From positions 1 to 19,335 of the forward strand of contig CBDTTM010000028.1 in NCBI GenBank assembly GCA_965363355.1: a DNA stretch of 19,335 nucleotides, in the 5' to 3' direction. A program made the position numbers and the translations under genes. The stretch is from CBDTTM01 sp965363355 (GTDB lineage Bacteria; Bacillota; Negativicutes; Selenomonadales; Selenomonadaceae). Under the pieces are notes generated by a model that was not told the origin of the DNA, did no database searches, and worked only from the letters and a program-made list of their open reading frames with translations. Shown piece by piece: positions 6,638 to 14,404 of the stretch (position 1 is its first letter; each line of letters begins with the position of its first letter).

Positions 6638-7078
6638 TCAAATAGCCTGATCAAGCAAATTATGATGAACTGCCAAGCAGCGTTTCCGATCAAATACCCC
6701 ATCTAGATATTTGCATAAAGAAAGCACATGCAAAGCAACCTCTCGATCAGAACATTCTTTTCTTTGATACTTCTCCAAAGAACAAATTTCATAAGCAGCA
6801 TCCAAAGCCCGTATCTCATTTGCCTTTACAGCAGATAACTGCACTTCTTTGATTTCCTCTACTGTAGCTACCAGGGATTGATAATTATGCGTCCCTGGAT
6901 CGACACCATACAAATCACAAAGCGCTATCAAGTAATTTTCCACTGCGACACAAGCCACATTAAAAACCACACTCATCGACTGCCCCTCTTCGAGAAATTG
7001 ATTTGCCCGAAAATGATACATCTGCGCGCTATGGTAATTTTTTTCAAAAACTGCTTTATCAACAGGATACCTTTTCAT
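6638..7078 (-). CDS. Small all-helical HEPN-like protein of the anf operon, function unknown
   Basis: The protein has 146 residues and looks all-helical. The pattern FEKNYHSAQMYHFRANQFLEEGQSMSVVFNVACVAVENYLIALCDLYGVDP resembles HEPN domains (about 10-60), and the C-terminal helix carries R131-K-R133-CLAV-H138, which fits the HEPN R-x4-6-H motif of metal-independent RNases. Other HEPN proteins are non-catalytic adaptors. It lies 24 bp after anfK with AAGGAG before the ATG, so it is co-transcribed with the nitrogenase genes. It is not AnfO or AnfR as far as I can judge. The HEPN call rests on pattern reading, not on a profile search; it could be a helical assembly factor. Confidence 0.7.
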   Translation of the reverse strand: MKRYPVDKAVFEKNYHSAQMYHFRANQFLEEGQSMSVVFNVACVAVENYLIALCDLYGVDPGTHNYQSLVATVEEIKEVQLSAVKANEIRALDAAYEICSLEKYQRKECSDREVALHVLSLCKYLDGVFDRKRCLAVHHNLLDQAI

Positions 7079-7102
7079 TTTTCGGCTCCTTTTGGCTGCT
7101 CA

Positions 7103-8491
7103 TCACCACATATTGAGCAGCCATTCCTTATTTGCTGTGTATTCCATATCGGCAAACCAAATGTTTGCCATACGTTCCGCCAAAAGCATGGCACCTTCAT
7201 AGCCAACAGTCGCCTGACGATAAAGGCCAGCTCGGTCAAACACGGGGAAACCGACACGAACCAACGGAACATGATGGTCCATCGCCAAAAAACGACCTTT
7301 AGAATGGCCCAGAATAAGGTCTAGTTTCAACCCTTCATTTTGCAGCCGATTGCCAAGTTCCCACAAATCTGCATTCATGACAATTTCCATCTCGTAGTCG
7401 ACCTTTTCTTGTAAGGCTTTGATTCTAGGGTCATTCGGATACGTCGTCGTGTCATCTCCAAGCAAAAGTAAGACTGGCTTCATCTCTAGATCCAAACAGA
7501 ATTCCGCCAACCCAATGACCAAATCTGGATGCCCATAAATCGCTACCCGTTTTTCCGCTAAAAACATATGCGCGACATCCGTAATGGCATCGATAGCAAT
7601 GCCTCGCTCTTTGACCAAAGACATCGGAATTGGTTTTCCGGTAAGCTCAGATACTTTTTGCAAAAAGGTATCTGTATTTCGAATGCCAATCGGACTTGGT
7701 CCAATAACGGTTGGAACATTAAATTCTTCTTCAAGATATTTTGCTCCCTTACTCACCTCATACCGATTAAGGGCAATCGTCCCAATCGCACTGCCGGTGC
7801 TCACCAAATCCTCGATTGTTGTAGTGCCATGAGCCACATGATTGCCATCTGGCATCAATGGCGCATCAAATTCCTCAATATCAAAAATCACATTCGCATC
7901 CACCTGCATTTCTGTCATAAGATGCTTCAATGTCCTCACATCGCCTGGATTTTGCCAGCCAGTGAGCAAATTTAGTTTGCCATTCGGCTCACCTTTTTTC
8001 GCAAAATGCTTGAGTATCGCCTCTACTGCCACATCATAGCCGGTCACATGGCTGCCCTTAAAACTTGGTGTATGAATCGGAATCAAATGAACTTCTCGAT
8101 CCGCATATTTATCTTTAAGCAATCCTTCATTCAATTTACGAACAACACCATCGATATCATCACCGATAACTTCTGTCGAGCAAGTTGAAATAATCGGTAC
8201 GACCTTAACATCAGGGTAGCGCATCAACAGCACATCAACCGCTTCTTCTACGCGATGCGTCGCGCCAAAAATCGCACCATCTTCATGCAGCGATGACGAC
8301 GCCAGCTCAAAGCTTTCTTTATAATGCTGTGAAAACCAAAGCCGCACAAACATGACACAACCTTGGCCGCCATGAACAATGGCGATGCAATCCTTTATTC
8401 CTATACTTGCATACTGTGCCCCTGCCGGCTGACATGTAAAAATCGGATTGATGACCCCTGTTCTTTCTTTTTCTTTCAGTTCACAAGGCAT
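7103..8491 (-). CDS. anfK: Iron-only nitrogenase beta subunit AnfK
   Basis: The protein of 462 residues matches AnfK along its whole length and family size. P-cluster ligands are at Cys20 (INPIFTCQPAGAQ), Cys45 (VHGGQGCVMFVR) and Cys104 (PIISTCSTEVIGDD). The LTGWQNPGDV and LDLILGHSKGRF blocks and the terminal NKEWLLNMW are also typical. With AnfD and AnfG it forms the hexameric FeFe protein that reduces N2 in the cytoplasm with electrons from AnfH. A GGGGGC-AGG ribosome site precedes the ATG at 8491. It follows anfG by 47 bp without a terminator. Confidence 0.97.
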   Translation of the reverse strand: MPCELKEKERTGVINPIFTCQPAGAQYASIGIKDCIAIVHGGQGCVMFVRLWFSQHYKESFELASSSLHEDGAIFGATHRVEEAVDVLLMRYPDVKVVPIISTCSTEVIGDDIDGVVRKLNEGLLKDKYADREVHLIPIHTPSFKGSHVTGYDVAVEAILKHFAKKGEPNGKLNLLTGWQNPGDVRTLKHLMTEMQVDANVIFDIEEFDAPLMPDGNHVAHGTTTIEDLVSTGSAIGTIALNRYEVSKGAKYLEEEFNVPTVIGPSPIGIRNTDTFLQKVSELTGKPIPMSLVKERGIAIDAITDVAHMFLAEKRVAIYGHPDLVIGLAEFCLDLEMKPVLLLLGDDTTTYPNDPRIKALQEKVDYEMEIVMNADLWELGNRLQNEGLKLDLILGHSKGRFLAMDHHVPLVRVGFPVFDRAGLYRQATVGYEGAMLLAERMANIWFADMEYTANKEWLLNMW

Positions 8492-8538
8492 TGTCCTGCC
8501 CCCTTTTTATTCTTTGATAATCAAGCTCTCTTTGTTTT

Positions 8539-8889
8539 TTAATAATTAGGATCTTTAAGTTCTTGGTTGAGCGATCCCGTAATCGTCTGATAATCCAGAC
8601 GTTCTTTTAGTCCTGCCATCATTGCCTTGATATCACCAGTCTCCATGGTCTGCAGCCAAGGAAATTTCTTCAAAAATTCTTCTACCAACGTCTGCGCTTC
8701 AGCCCAATAACATCGCTCTGCCGGAGTTTCCTTGGCCACTTCTTCCTTGCACATGATCTGTGTAGCTTTTTCCAAGATATTCTTATTTTGTTCCACACGA
8801 TCCCATGCCCTCGAATTAAACTGCCACAAACAATTCTTCATGATATAATCCATCAAGGATTCTACTCCATCTGTTATCGCTTGTTTCAT
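8539..8889 (-). CDS. anfG: Iron-only nitrogenase delta subunit AnfG
   Basis: The 116-residue delta subunit exists only in the V and Fe-only nitrogenases and marks this locus as an alternative system. It begins MKQAITDGVESLMDYIMKNCLWQFNSRAWDR and contains CYWAEAQTLVEEFLKKFPWL and LDYQTITGSLNQELKDPNY, as expected for the helical AnfG that caps AnfD near the active-site channel. AAGGAGG stands 7 bases before the ATG. It sits between anfD and anfK, as in other anf clusters. Confidence 0.96.
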   Translation of the reverse strand: MKQAITDGVESLMDYIMKNCLWQFNSRAWDRVEQNKNILEKATQIMCKEEVAKETPAERCYWAEAQTLVEEFLKKFPWLQTMETGDIKAMMAGLKERLDYQTITGSLNQELKDPNY

Positions 8890-8912
8890 ATATTTTCCTC
8901 CTTTGCGCTCAT

Positions 8913-10478
8913 TTACATCGCAGCAAGCTTTCCTTGCAAAGGGAACTGAGGATAGGTCGCATCGCGCAAGCGCTTAAGACTATCGAACTCACCCGTGTAT
9001 TCACGCATCTCTGTTGAATTCACAATCTCGGGGCTCAACTGGCTGTCTGACAGCATCTTCCTCGTTACAAAAGACTGATCCGTTGGAATCTCATCTTTGC
9101 TGATATCCAAAAATGCCAACTGATGAATCGGTGAATACACTGCGTTATAGATGTCCCTAGCAAAACGGACCCAACCTTCAAAGCCTTTATAAGGACCATT
9201 ATGATAGGCATGCGCATTTAAGTATGGCACACGGATTTTTTTGGCTACTTCACCTGGCCGTTTGCCGGTTATAATGAGGTCTGGCTTTAATTTATACATA
9301 GCCTCGACTCCTTCGAGCTCATTGGGATCATCAATAGCTAAAGCGCCTACTTCACAACGGGAAATCCCTTTTTCCATATCGCCTTGATGCCCAAACTTCG
9401 TATAAACAGAGACAACTTCCAGGCCCATTTCTTCATGGATTACATGGGCCCAATGCCACAATTTTGAACCACCTGGCCACAGACAAACCCGTTTCCCCTT
9501 CAACCGCTCCTTATACCAATCCAGTTCAGGCTTCCAGCGTTTTATTTCCGCTTCAATGATGGCATCGGCCCTGTCTTCGATTCCAAAAAACAGTCCGATT
9601 TTTCGCAAAGATGATGCCAATGGCTCAAATCCGAATCCATCAATATCCATTCTTGGTATTCCATAACGTTTACGCAATTCATTGCAAATATATTCAGCTG
9701 AACGGGCACATTCCAAAACATTGAGATCCGCCCGATGCATCGCCCGCAAGTCATCATAGGACCCATTTCCCGTGAATGTCGATAAAACCTGTATCCCCAT
9801 CCGCTTGAAATAATCCGTCATGACTTCCTGGTCTCCCTGGATATTATATTCACCAACATAATTGATGACATAATCGCTGGTGATCTTAGGCTCTACCTGC
9901 CCGACTTTTTTATTGACCCAGGCGATGTTTATTTTATGATGACCGCCCGATTGACTCGGTCCGGCAAAACCCGGTGAGTTACAAACAAATATGTCCACCT
10001 CGGGCATCTCATCCATGACCTCCTGTGCAACCGCTTCAATATCATCGCCGATAAGCGCTGATGCACAAGTTTGATAAATGGTCATGCGTTTAATATGCGG
10101 AAACGCTTTAAATGCTTCTTTTATATTATCTTTTAAGACTTTTTCTGCCCCAAAGATAATATGCTTTTCCTTCATATCCGTTGCAAAGGTGTATTTGATC
10201 TGAAAATTATCATTATCACTGATATAGCGCTTAGTCTGCCAGGTATCATACGTGCAGCCGATCGGCCCATGGCTGATATGGATGACATCCTTCATCGGAG
10301 TTCCAATGACGTGCTTAGCTCCACAATAAGCACAACCGCGTTCCGATAAGCTTCCCGGAATTGTATTTAAATATCCTAAAGGTAAAGCATCTGAAAGCTC
10401 TTCCCCGGGATTTTTATCCACAGCATGTTTCACCCGTTCAGGAATGCATTTGCTGCAATCAAATTCATGATATCCCAT
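8913..10478 (-). CDS. anfD: Iron-only nitrogenase alpha subunit AnfD
   Basis: The protein of 521 residues has the AnfD length and sequence. P-cluster ligands are Cys49, Cys75 and Cys138; the active-site FeFe-cofactor is held by Cys257 (LNVLECARSAEYI) and His423 (YLNAHAYHNGPY). Gln176 and His180 in PSQSGGHHKIN, which line the cofactor in the known Fe-only enzyme, are present. The start MGYHEFDCSKCIPERVKH matches the AnfD N-terminus and has GGGGGA upstream. It belongs to the Fe-only rather than the V branch by overall similarity and the AnfG partner. The cofactor core needs NifB, which is not in this window. Confidence 0.97.
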   Translation of the reverse strand: MGYHEFDCSKCIPERVKHAVDKNPGEELSDALPLGYLNTIPGSLSERGCAYCGAKHVIGTPMKDVIHISHGPIGCTYDTWQTKRYISDNDNFQIKYTFATDMKEKHIIFGAEKVLKDNIKEAFKAFPHIKRMTIYQTCASALIGDDIEAVAQEVMDEMPEVDIFVCNSPGFAGPSQSGGHHKINIAWVNKKVGQVEPKITSDYVINYVGEYNIQGDQEVMTDYFKRMGIQVLSTFTGNGSYDDLRAMHRADLNVLECARSAEYICNELRKRYGIPRMDIDGFGFEPLASSLRKIGLFFGIEDRADAIIEAEIKRWKPELDWYKERLKGKRVCLWPGGSKLWHWAHVIHEEMGLEVVSVYTKFGHQGDMEKGISRCEVGALAIDDPNELEGVEAMYKLKPDLIITGKRPGEVAKKIRVPYLNAHAYHNGPYKGFEGWVRFARDIYNAVYSPIHQLAFLDISKDEIPTDQSFVTRKMLSDSQLSPEIVNSTEMREYTGEFDSLKRLRDATYPQFPLQGKLAAM

Positions 10479-10511
10479 CGTTTATTCCCCCAACTCCATC
10501 AATTTTCTGTT

Positions 10512-11336
10512 TTAATCAGCAATACCGTATTTGACGACCATTGCTTCTAACTCATCCATATTCAACGGCTTAGGAATGACAAAATTTTCATTTTCTATGA
10601 TTTTTTCTGCTAACAACTTATATTCATTTGCTTGGTTACAATCCGGATCATACTCAACCACTGTTTTTTTATTGAACTCCGCTTTTTGCACGACATTATC
10701 CCTAGGGACAAAATGAATCATGCGCGTGCCTATCGCCGAAGTAAATTCTTCCAAAAATTCTTTTTCCCTGTCGACATTACGACTGTTGCAAATGATTCCA
10801 CCCAATCGCACGCCACTTTGTTTTGCATATTTGAGCAGTCCCTTACAAATATTGTTTGCCGCATAAATTGCCATCATTTCGCCAGAGGCAACAATATAAA
10901 CCTCTTGCGCTTTCCCTTCACGTATCGGCATGGCAAATCCGCCGCAAACAACGTCGCCAAGTACATCAAAGAAAACAAAATCCAAATCATCCGTATAGGC
11001 TCCATTTTTCTCCATGAGATCAATGGAGGTGATAACGCCTCGGCCCGCACAGCCAACGCCAGGTTCCGGTCCGCCTGATTCCACGCAGCGTATGCCGCCA
11101 TAACCTTCCTTGACCACGCGTTCTACCGTGATTTTTTCTTCCCCCTCATCACGCAGCATATCCATTAATGTCTTTTGGTTCATCCCGCCGAGGATCATTC
11201 TTGTTGAATCCGCCTTCGGATCACATCCGTGAATAAATACCTTTTTATCAAAAAAATGTGCCATAGCACCTGCTGTATTTTGTTGTGTCGTCGATTTTCC
11301 AATTCCGCCTTTTCCATAAATAGCAATTTTTCTCAT
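10512..11336 (-). CDS. anfH: Iron-only nitrogenase Fe protein AnfH (dinitrogenase reductase)
   Basis: The protein of 274 residues starts MRKIAIYGKGGIGKSTTQQN, with P-loop residues 8-16. The 4Fe-4S cluster that bridges the dimer is held by Cys96 (GVGCAGRGVITSI) and Cys131 (GDVVCGGFAMP); Arg99 is the residue ADP-ribosylated by DraT in some bacteria, though no draT is seen here. AnfH passes single electrons to AnfDGK with ATP hydrolysis. The reading from 11429 was rejected: the extra 31 residues are not part of the family and AAAGGAG lies just before the ATG at 11336. It is the first gene of the operon, 33 bp before anfD. I could not find a convincing sigma-A or sigma-54 promoter for it, which suggests an activator or an unusual promoter. 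Confidence 0.97.
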   Translation of the reverse strand: MRKIAIYGKGGIGKSTTQQNTAGAMAHFFDKKVFIHGCDPKADSTRMILGGMNQKTLMDMLRDEGEEKITVERVVKEGYGGIRCVESGGPEPGVGCAGRGVITSIDLMEKNGAYTDDLDFVFFDVLGDVVCGGFAMPIREGKAQEVYIVASGEMMAIYAANNICKGLLKYAKQSGVRLGGIICNSRNVDREKEFLEEFTSAIGTRMIHFVPRDNVVQKAEFNKKTVVEYDPDCNQANEYKLLAEKIIENENFVIPKPLNMDELEAMVVKYGIAD

Positions 11337-11382
11337 TTTAAACGCTCCTTTTTTTAATAAACATTTTGACATGCCTATTCCC

Positions 11383-11411
11383 TTGAAAATCGTTACCCAT
11401 ATTGCTATAAT
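11383..11411 (+). promoter_or_regulatory. Near-consensus extended -10 sigma-A promoter, divergent from anfH
   Basis: TTGAAA (11383-11388), a 17-nt spacer and a perfect TATAAT (11406-11411) preceded by TGC make one of the strongest promoters in the window. It points away from anfH, toward the ncRNA at 11418-11501. Confidence 0.75.
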
Positions 11412-11424
11412 GAAAAATGGGTAA
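11393..11424. promoter_or_regulatory. Inverted repeat TTACCCAT-N16-ATGGGTAA bracketing the divergent promoter
   Basis: Perfect 8-bp arms lie at 11393-11400 and 11417-11424, with the -10 TATAAT between them. A regulator bound here would occlude the ncRNA promoter and could also control anfH, whose start is 57 bp away. The PBP-like regulator at 3528-4460 is the only local candidate, without direct evidence. The two arms do not look like the ModE consensus. Confidence 0.5.
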
Positions 11425-11501
11425 ATCAAATAATCCTCATACCTGTGGAATAGGAGAAATACCTCGCTCTATGGATATTCCCGTATCCGTAGAGCTTTTT
11501 T
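11418..11501 (+). ncRNA. Candidate 84-nt small RNA upstream of and antisense to the anfH leader region
   Basis: A near-consensus promoter ends seven bases before 11418 and an intrinsic terminator ends at 11501, defining an RNA of about 84 nt with no convincing ORF. The terminator stem contains a T-G pair (11472/11489) that is a U-G wobble only if the plus strand is transcribed; on the minus strand it would be an A-C mismatch, which favours this orientation. The single-stranded part repeats ATACCT (11440-11445 and 11459-11464) and holds ATCCTC, both able to pair with ribosome sites. It may control anf mRNA in trans, or in cis if the anfH message starts upstream. No known family recognised. Confidence 0.55.
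11466..11501 (+). terminator. Intrinsic terminator of the candidate ncRNA
   Basis: The stem GCTCTA-T-GGATA (11466-11477) / TATCC-G-TAGAGC (11484-11495) has a 6-nt loop and one U-G wobble. It is followed by six T residues (11496-11501). The opposite strand lacks a U-run. Confidence 0.8.
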
Positions 11502-11530
11502 ATGCCCTTTATGATTTTTTCACCTCCTTA

Positions 11531-11577
11531 AAAACAAAATGGCGCTTTCGTTCCTTTTCAGGAATGAAAGCGCCATT
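11531..11577 (-). terminator. Terminator of the heme-uptake operon
   Basis: A 17-bp stem with one G-T pair, arms 11538-11554 and 11561-11577, has the loop ttttca. On the minus strand it is followed by a T-rich tail (ATTTTGTTTTT). It insulates anfH from read-through of the receptor gene. Confidence 0.85.
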
Positions 11578-11746
11578 GCTCATTTGCTAATGATCACGAG
11601 TTCATAATATCATAGTCATCTTTGCCCGTCAACAACAAAAACTATAAATTATCATTATTTTTGTTTATTTAGTTTATCCTGTTGTTTTGGTTTGATTATT
11701 AAGGTGATTTTAAGGAGGATACAATCAGCAAAATATTTTAGCTGCC

Positions 11747-13771
11747 TTAAAAACTGTATTTCATACCAACACGCCATACACGTCCATCAGCAAAAAGATT
11801 GGTATTTCGTTGATCCGCAATATTATCAACGCCAACATAAGCGTTGAGATTATCATTGAATTTCTTGTTGATTATAAAATTCAATGTATTAAAGTCGGTC
11901 GTACCAACGTCCTCGCCCAGTTCATATCTATAACCAAGCATCCAGTCCTGCCAAAGAGTTGCCGTAATGCCGCTCTTTGCCGCATCGTCAAATTCCAGCA
12001 TCAGCTTTATGCTATTACGGGCACGATTAGCTAATCTTTCGCCAGTATCGCTGTTGACAGCATTCAAATATGTATAAGTAGTGCGCAAAGCAAACTTATC
12101 ACCTAATTTTTGTTTAGCTTCCGTCTCCACACCTTGAATGGTGGCATTATCAACATTGTAGTACTTATATGTATAAAGCCCAGAAGTGACACCTTGATAT
12201 TCATAGTCGATCATGTCCTTCACTTTATTATGGAAGTATGATACTTTACCAGAAGTCCGGCCTTGTTCCGCCTCAAGTGCAATATCGAAATTCACCGCTG
12301 TCTCAGGACGCAGACTCGGATTTCCCAGAATATAAGCGTAACTGCTATGTGACCAATCCATATAAAGTTCGCTTGCTGTAGGCGCACGATAGGCAGTGCC
12401 TATATTGGTCTTTAAACGAGTGTTTTTGCTTAAATGATATGTACTTCCCACCTTACTAGTTACCTTACTGCCAAATATATCGCTATAATCCCAACGTACA
12501 GATGGAATCAGCAGCCATTTAGGATTGATTTTCCATTCATCCTGCGCATAAAATGCAGAGTATTTCATATCCGAGCCTTCGGTCAGGCGAGTAGAATCAT
12601 ATTTTTCTGAACGGTACTCACCGCCTACCGTCATTAAATGATTGTTGTCTATGTGCAAAGAACGTTTTCCATCCAAAGTTGTTGAATTAAACGTCATATC
12701 ATCTGTACTAGAAAGATCGCCGGCAACATGGTTTTTCCCCGAATAACTGCTATAGTATACATCCTGTTTCTTATTGAATCTCGTATGATATAGACGCATT
12801 TCATAATCGCCCAAGTGATCTTTCCCCTTGTAACCGATACCAGTTGTCCAGCGTTCATGGTTGAAGAGGTTACGATACCCCGCAGTCAAAACCGTACCAC
12901 TATAAGCAGGCATACTCAGTATATGGCTGGTGAAGGATTGTGACTCTAAATCTTCTTTCATATAATCGAAAAAAACATCGAGTTCTTTGTCCTTGGATAC
13001 AGCATAGCGTCCATCCATATTAAGAAAATACCGTTTACCATATTGATTTGTCGTATTCGTCAACATCGAATACGTACCAGTGCCCATATTGATTACTTGA
13101 TCTGTACTGCCAAGATAGCCCCAGTTTTTCGTATCGCTGTATTTGGCATCGATATCAAATGACCACTTCCCTTGCTTACCTGAACCTATATGGAAATAGC
13201 TGTCTTTTTCATGGCTCGACCAATCAGTGCCTGCTGTAACTTCTGGCGTAGATGATTTTTTTGTGATGATATTGATGACACCGCCCATAGCATCTGATCC
13301 ATACAAGGAGCTCGCACTGCCTCGCACAATCTCTACATGGTCAACATCTGACATATTGACACGATTGAGTTCATATTTATTGGCCGAATCATTCGTATCT
13401 TCTGTGCGGACGCGACGCCCATTGACCAAAATAAGTGTTTGGTTGTTATTCATGCCCCGTATACTTACATTGTTCCCCATCGCACTCTGCGTGACATTAA
13501 TATCCGTCGTCATTTTCAGAGCTTGCGTCAACGTATTGGCGCCTGTGCGTTCAAGCTCTTCATGCGTAATCACCTCGACAGCTGCCGGTGTTTCTTTTAC
13601 ATCTTGCTTTGTCCGTGAAGCAGTCACGATAACAGGGCTATTGGTGACCATTACGGAATCATCAACGGCACTGTCCTTACTTGCCGCCGCATGGGCATTA
13701 GCGGGCAAAATAGCACAACATAACGCCGCCGTGAGCAACGCTTTTTTCTTTTTACTGACCAAATTATACAT
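11747..13771 (-). CDS. TonB-dependent outer-membrane receptor, probably for heme
   Basis: The product has 674 residues. A signal peptide with KKKK and a hydrophobic core ends near AHAAASK (about residue 30). The TonB-box/plug region follows (VIVTASRTKQDVKETPAAVEVITHEELERTGANTLTQALKMTTDINV, SIRGMNNNQTLILVNGRRV, DHVEIVRGSASSLYGSDAMGGVINIITKK). The rest is a beta-barrel with many alternating aromatic strands and ends in Phe, the outer-membrane insertion signal. The receptor proves a diderm cell envelope. Co-transcription with a HutW-like heme-degrading enzyme and flavodoxin makes heme the likely ligand; a siderophore or cobalamin cannot be excluded. I chose the ATG at 13771; a TTG three codons upstream is the alternative. 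Its ribosome site is weak (AGG). Confidence 0.92.
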   Translation of the reverse strand: MYNLVSKKKKALLTAALCCAILPANAHAAASKDSAVDDSVMVTNSPVIVTASRTKQDVKETPAAVEVITHEELERTGANTLTQALKMTTDINVTQSAMGNNVSIRGMNNNQTLILVNGRRVRTEDTNDSANKYELNRVNMSDVDHVEIVRGSASSLYGSDAMGGVINIITKKSSTPEVTAGTDWSSHEKDSYFHIGSGKQGKWSFDIDAKYSDTKNWGYLGSTDQVINMGTGTYSMLTNTTNQYGKRYFLNMDGRYAVSKDKELDVFFDYMKEDLESQSFTSHILSMPAYSGTVLTAGYRNLFNHERWTTGIGYKGKDHLGDYEMRLYHTRFNKKQDVYYSSYSGKNHVAGDLSSTDDMTFNSTTLDGKRSLHIDNNHLMTVGGEYRSEKYDSTRLTEGSDMKYSAFYAQDEWKINPKWLLIPSVRWDYSDIFGSKVTSKVGSTYHLSKNTRLKTNIGTAYRAPTASELYMDWSHSSYAYILGNPSLRPETAVNFDIALEAEQGRTSGKVSYFHNKVKDMIDYEYQGVTSGLYTYKYYNVDNATIQGVETEAKQKLGDKFALRTTYTYLNAVNSDTGERLANRARNSIKLMLEFDDAAKSGITATLWQDWMLGYRYELGEDVGTTDFNTLNFIINKKFNDNLNAYVGVDNIADQRNTNLFADGRVWRVGMKYSF

Positions 13772-13855
13772 ATTTGACAACCTGCTTTCCGATTATTTTT
13801 TAAGTTCAAACAAAATCACATCCAGCGATTTATGTATTTCTATCTTTCAACAGAC

Positions 13856-14368
13856 TTAACCAAGCTTGCAAAAAAATTGCTGCACCTGCTTTATATCTTC
13901 AGCATCCGGATGGCTCTCTGCACTATGGATCACACGTTGGAATAATTGCAGCATCTTCTCATCATTTTTTTGTTTTGCGATCTTTTCCACGTAATCCGCA
14001 ACTGATTTTTCTACCTTGCCTTGTGACATAAAGGTTCCCATAATTTCGCAGTTGCTGCCAAGATGACGGCTCGCCTTTTCCATGCATTGTTTTGCCGCCG
14101 GCATTTCTGTAGGTGTCCCCAGTGTACAAAAGAGTGCCACACGTTTCCCCTGCAGCTTTGTCAAATATTCTTGCGCCGATTGATTGGCATCATCCTGATC
14201 GATCCAAAACCCTACCGCTATCCAAGCATATTCTTCTGGTGAAGGATTCTCTTCAATCGGCATAATGTCAACCTTATCTCCCAGCACATCACGTGCTGCT
14301 TCTGCCAGTTTTCGCGTATTGCCTGTACGGCTCGCATATACAATCAAATACCTATCTGTGTTTTTCAC
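13856..14368 (-). CDS. Flavodoxin-family protein of the heme operon (HmuF/BilS-like partner)
   Basis: The protein has 170 residues. The N-terminal YASRTGNTRKLAEAARDVLG (11-30) is the FMN phosphate-binding loop of flavodoxins, and VALFCTLGTPTEMPAAKQCMEKA fits the isoalloxazine side of the fold. The GTG start at 14368 follows AAGGAG about ten bases upstream. It is placed between a HutW/ChuW-like radical SAM enzyme and the receptor gene. In Fusobacterium a flavodoxin (HmuF) works with the radical SAM HmuW in anaerobic heme breakdown, so this protein probably delivers electrons to that reaction. The role is inferred from context. Confidence 0.85.
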   Translation of the reverse strand: MKNTDRYLIVYASRTGNTRKLAEAARDVLGDKVDIMPIEENPSPEEYAWIAVGFWIDQDDANQSAQEYLTKLQGKRVALFCTLGTPTEMPAAKQCMEKASRHLGSNCEIMGTFMSQGKVEKSVADYVEKIAKQKNDEKMLQLFQRVIHSAESHPDAEDIKQVQQFFCKLG

Positions 14369-14404
14369 CTTTTCAATTCTCCTTAACTAATCAATGTTTT
14401 TAAC

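Larger units (their letters stand above)
11337..11746. other. Regulatory gap between the TonB receptor gene and anfH
   Basis: This 410-bp region holds the anfH leader, an inverted repeat around an opposite-strand promoter (11383-11424), a candidate ncRNA (11418-11501) and the terminator of the heme operon (11538-11577). The remainder (about 11580-11746) is AT-rich with nothing else recognisable. Confidence 0.75.

Noticed and set aside
11393..11424. ModE operator near anfH
   Set aside because: The arms TTACCCAT/ATGGGTAA lack the TATAT core expected of ModE sites, and no ModE-type protein is encoded here.
11337..11429. N-terminal extension of AnfH (31 residues, hydrophobic)
   Set aside because: Fe proteins start at MRKIAIYGKGG; the ATG at 11336 has an AAAGGAG site and the extension crosses the regulatory region.
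11471..11590. Plus-strand ORF of about 40 codons starting MDIPVSVELFYALYDFF
   Set aside because: Its start codon lies inside the ncRNA terminator stem, the AGGAG upstream is too far away, and the frame crosses two strong terminators.
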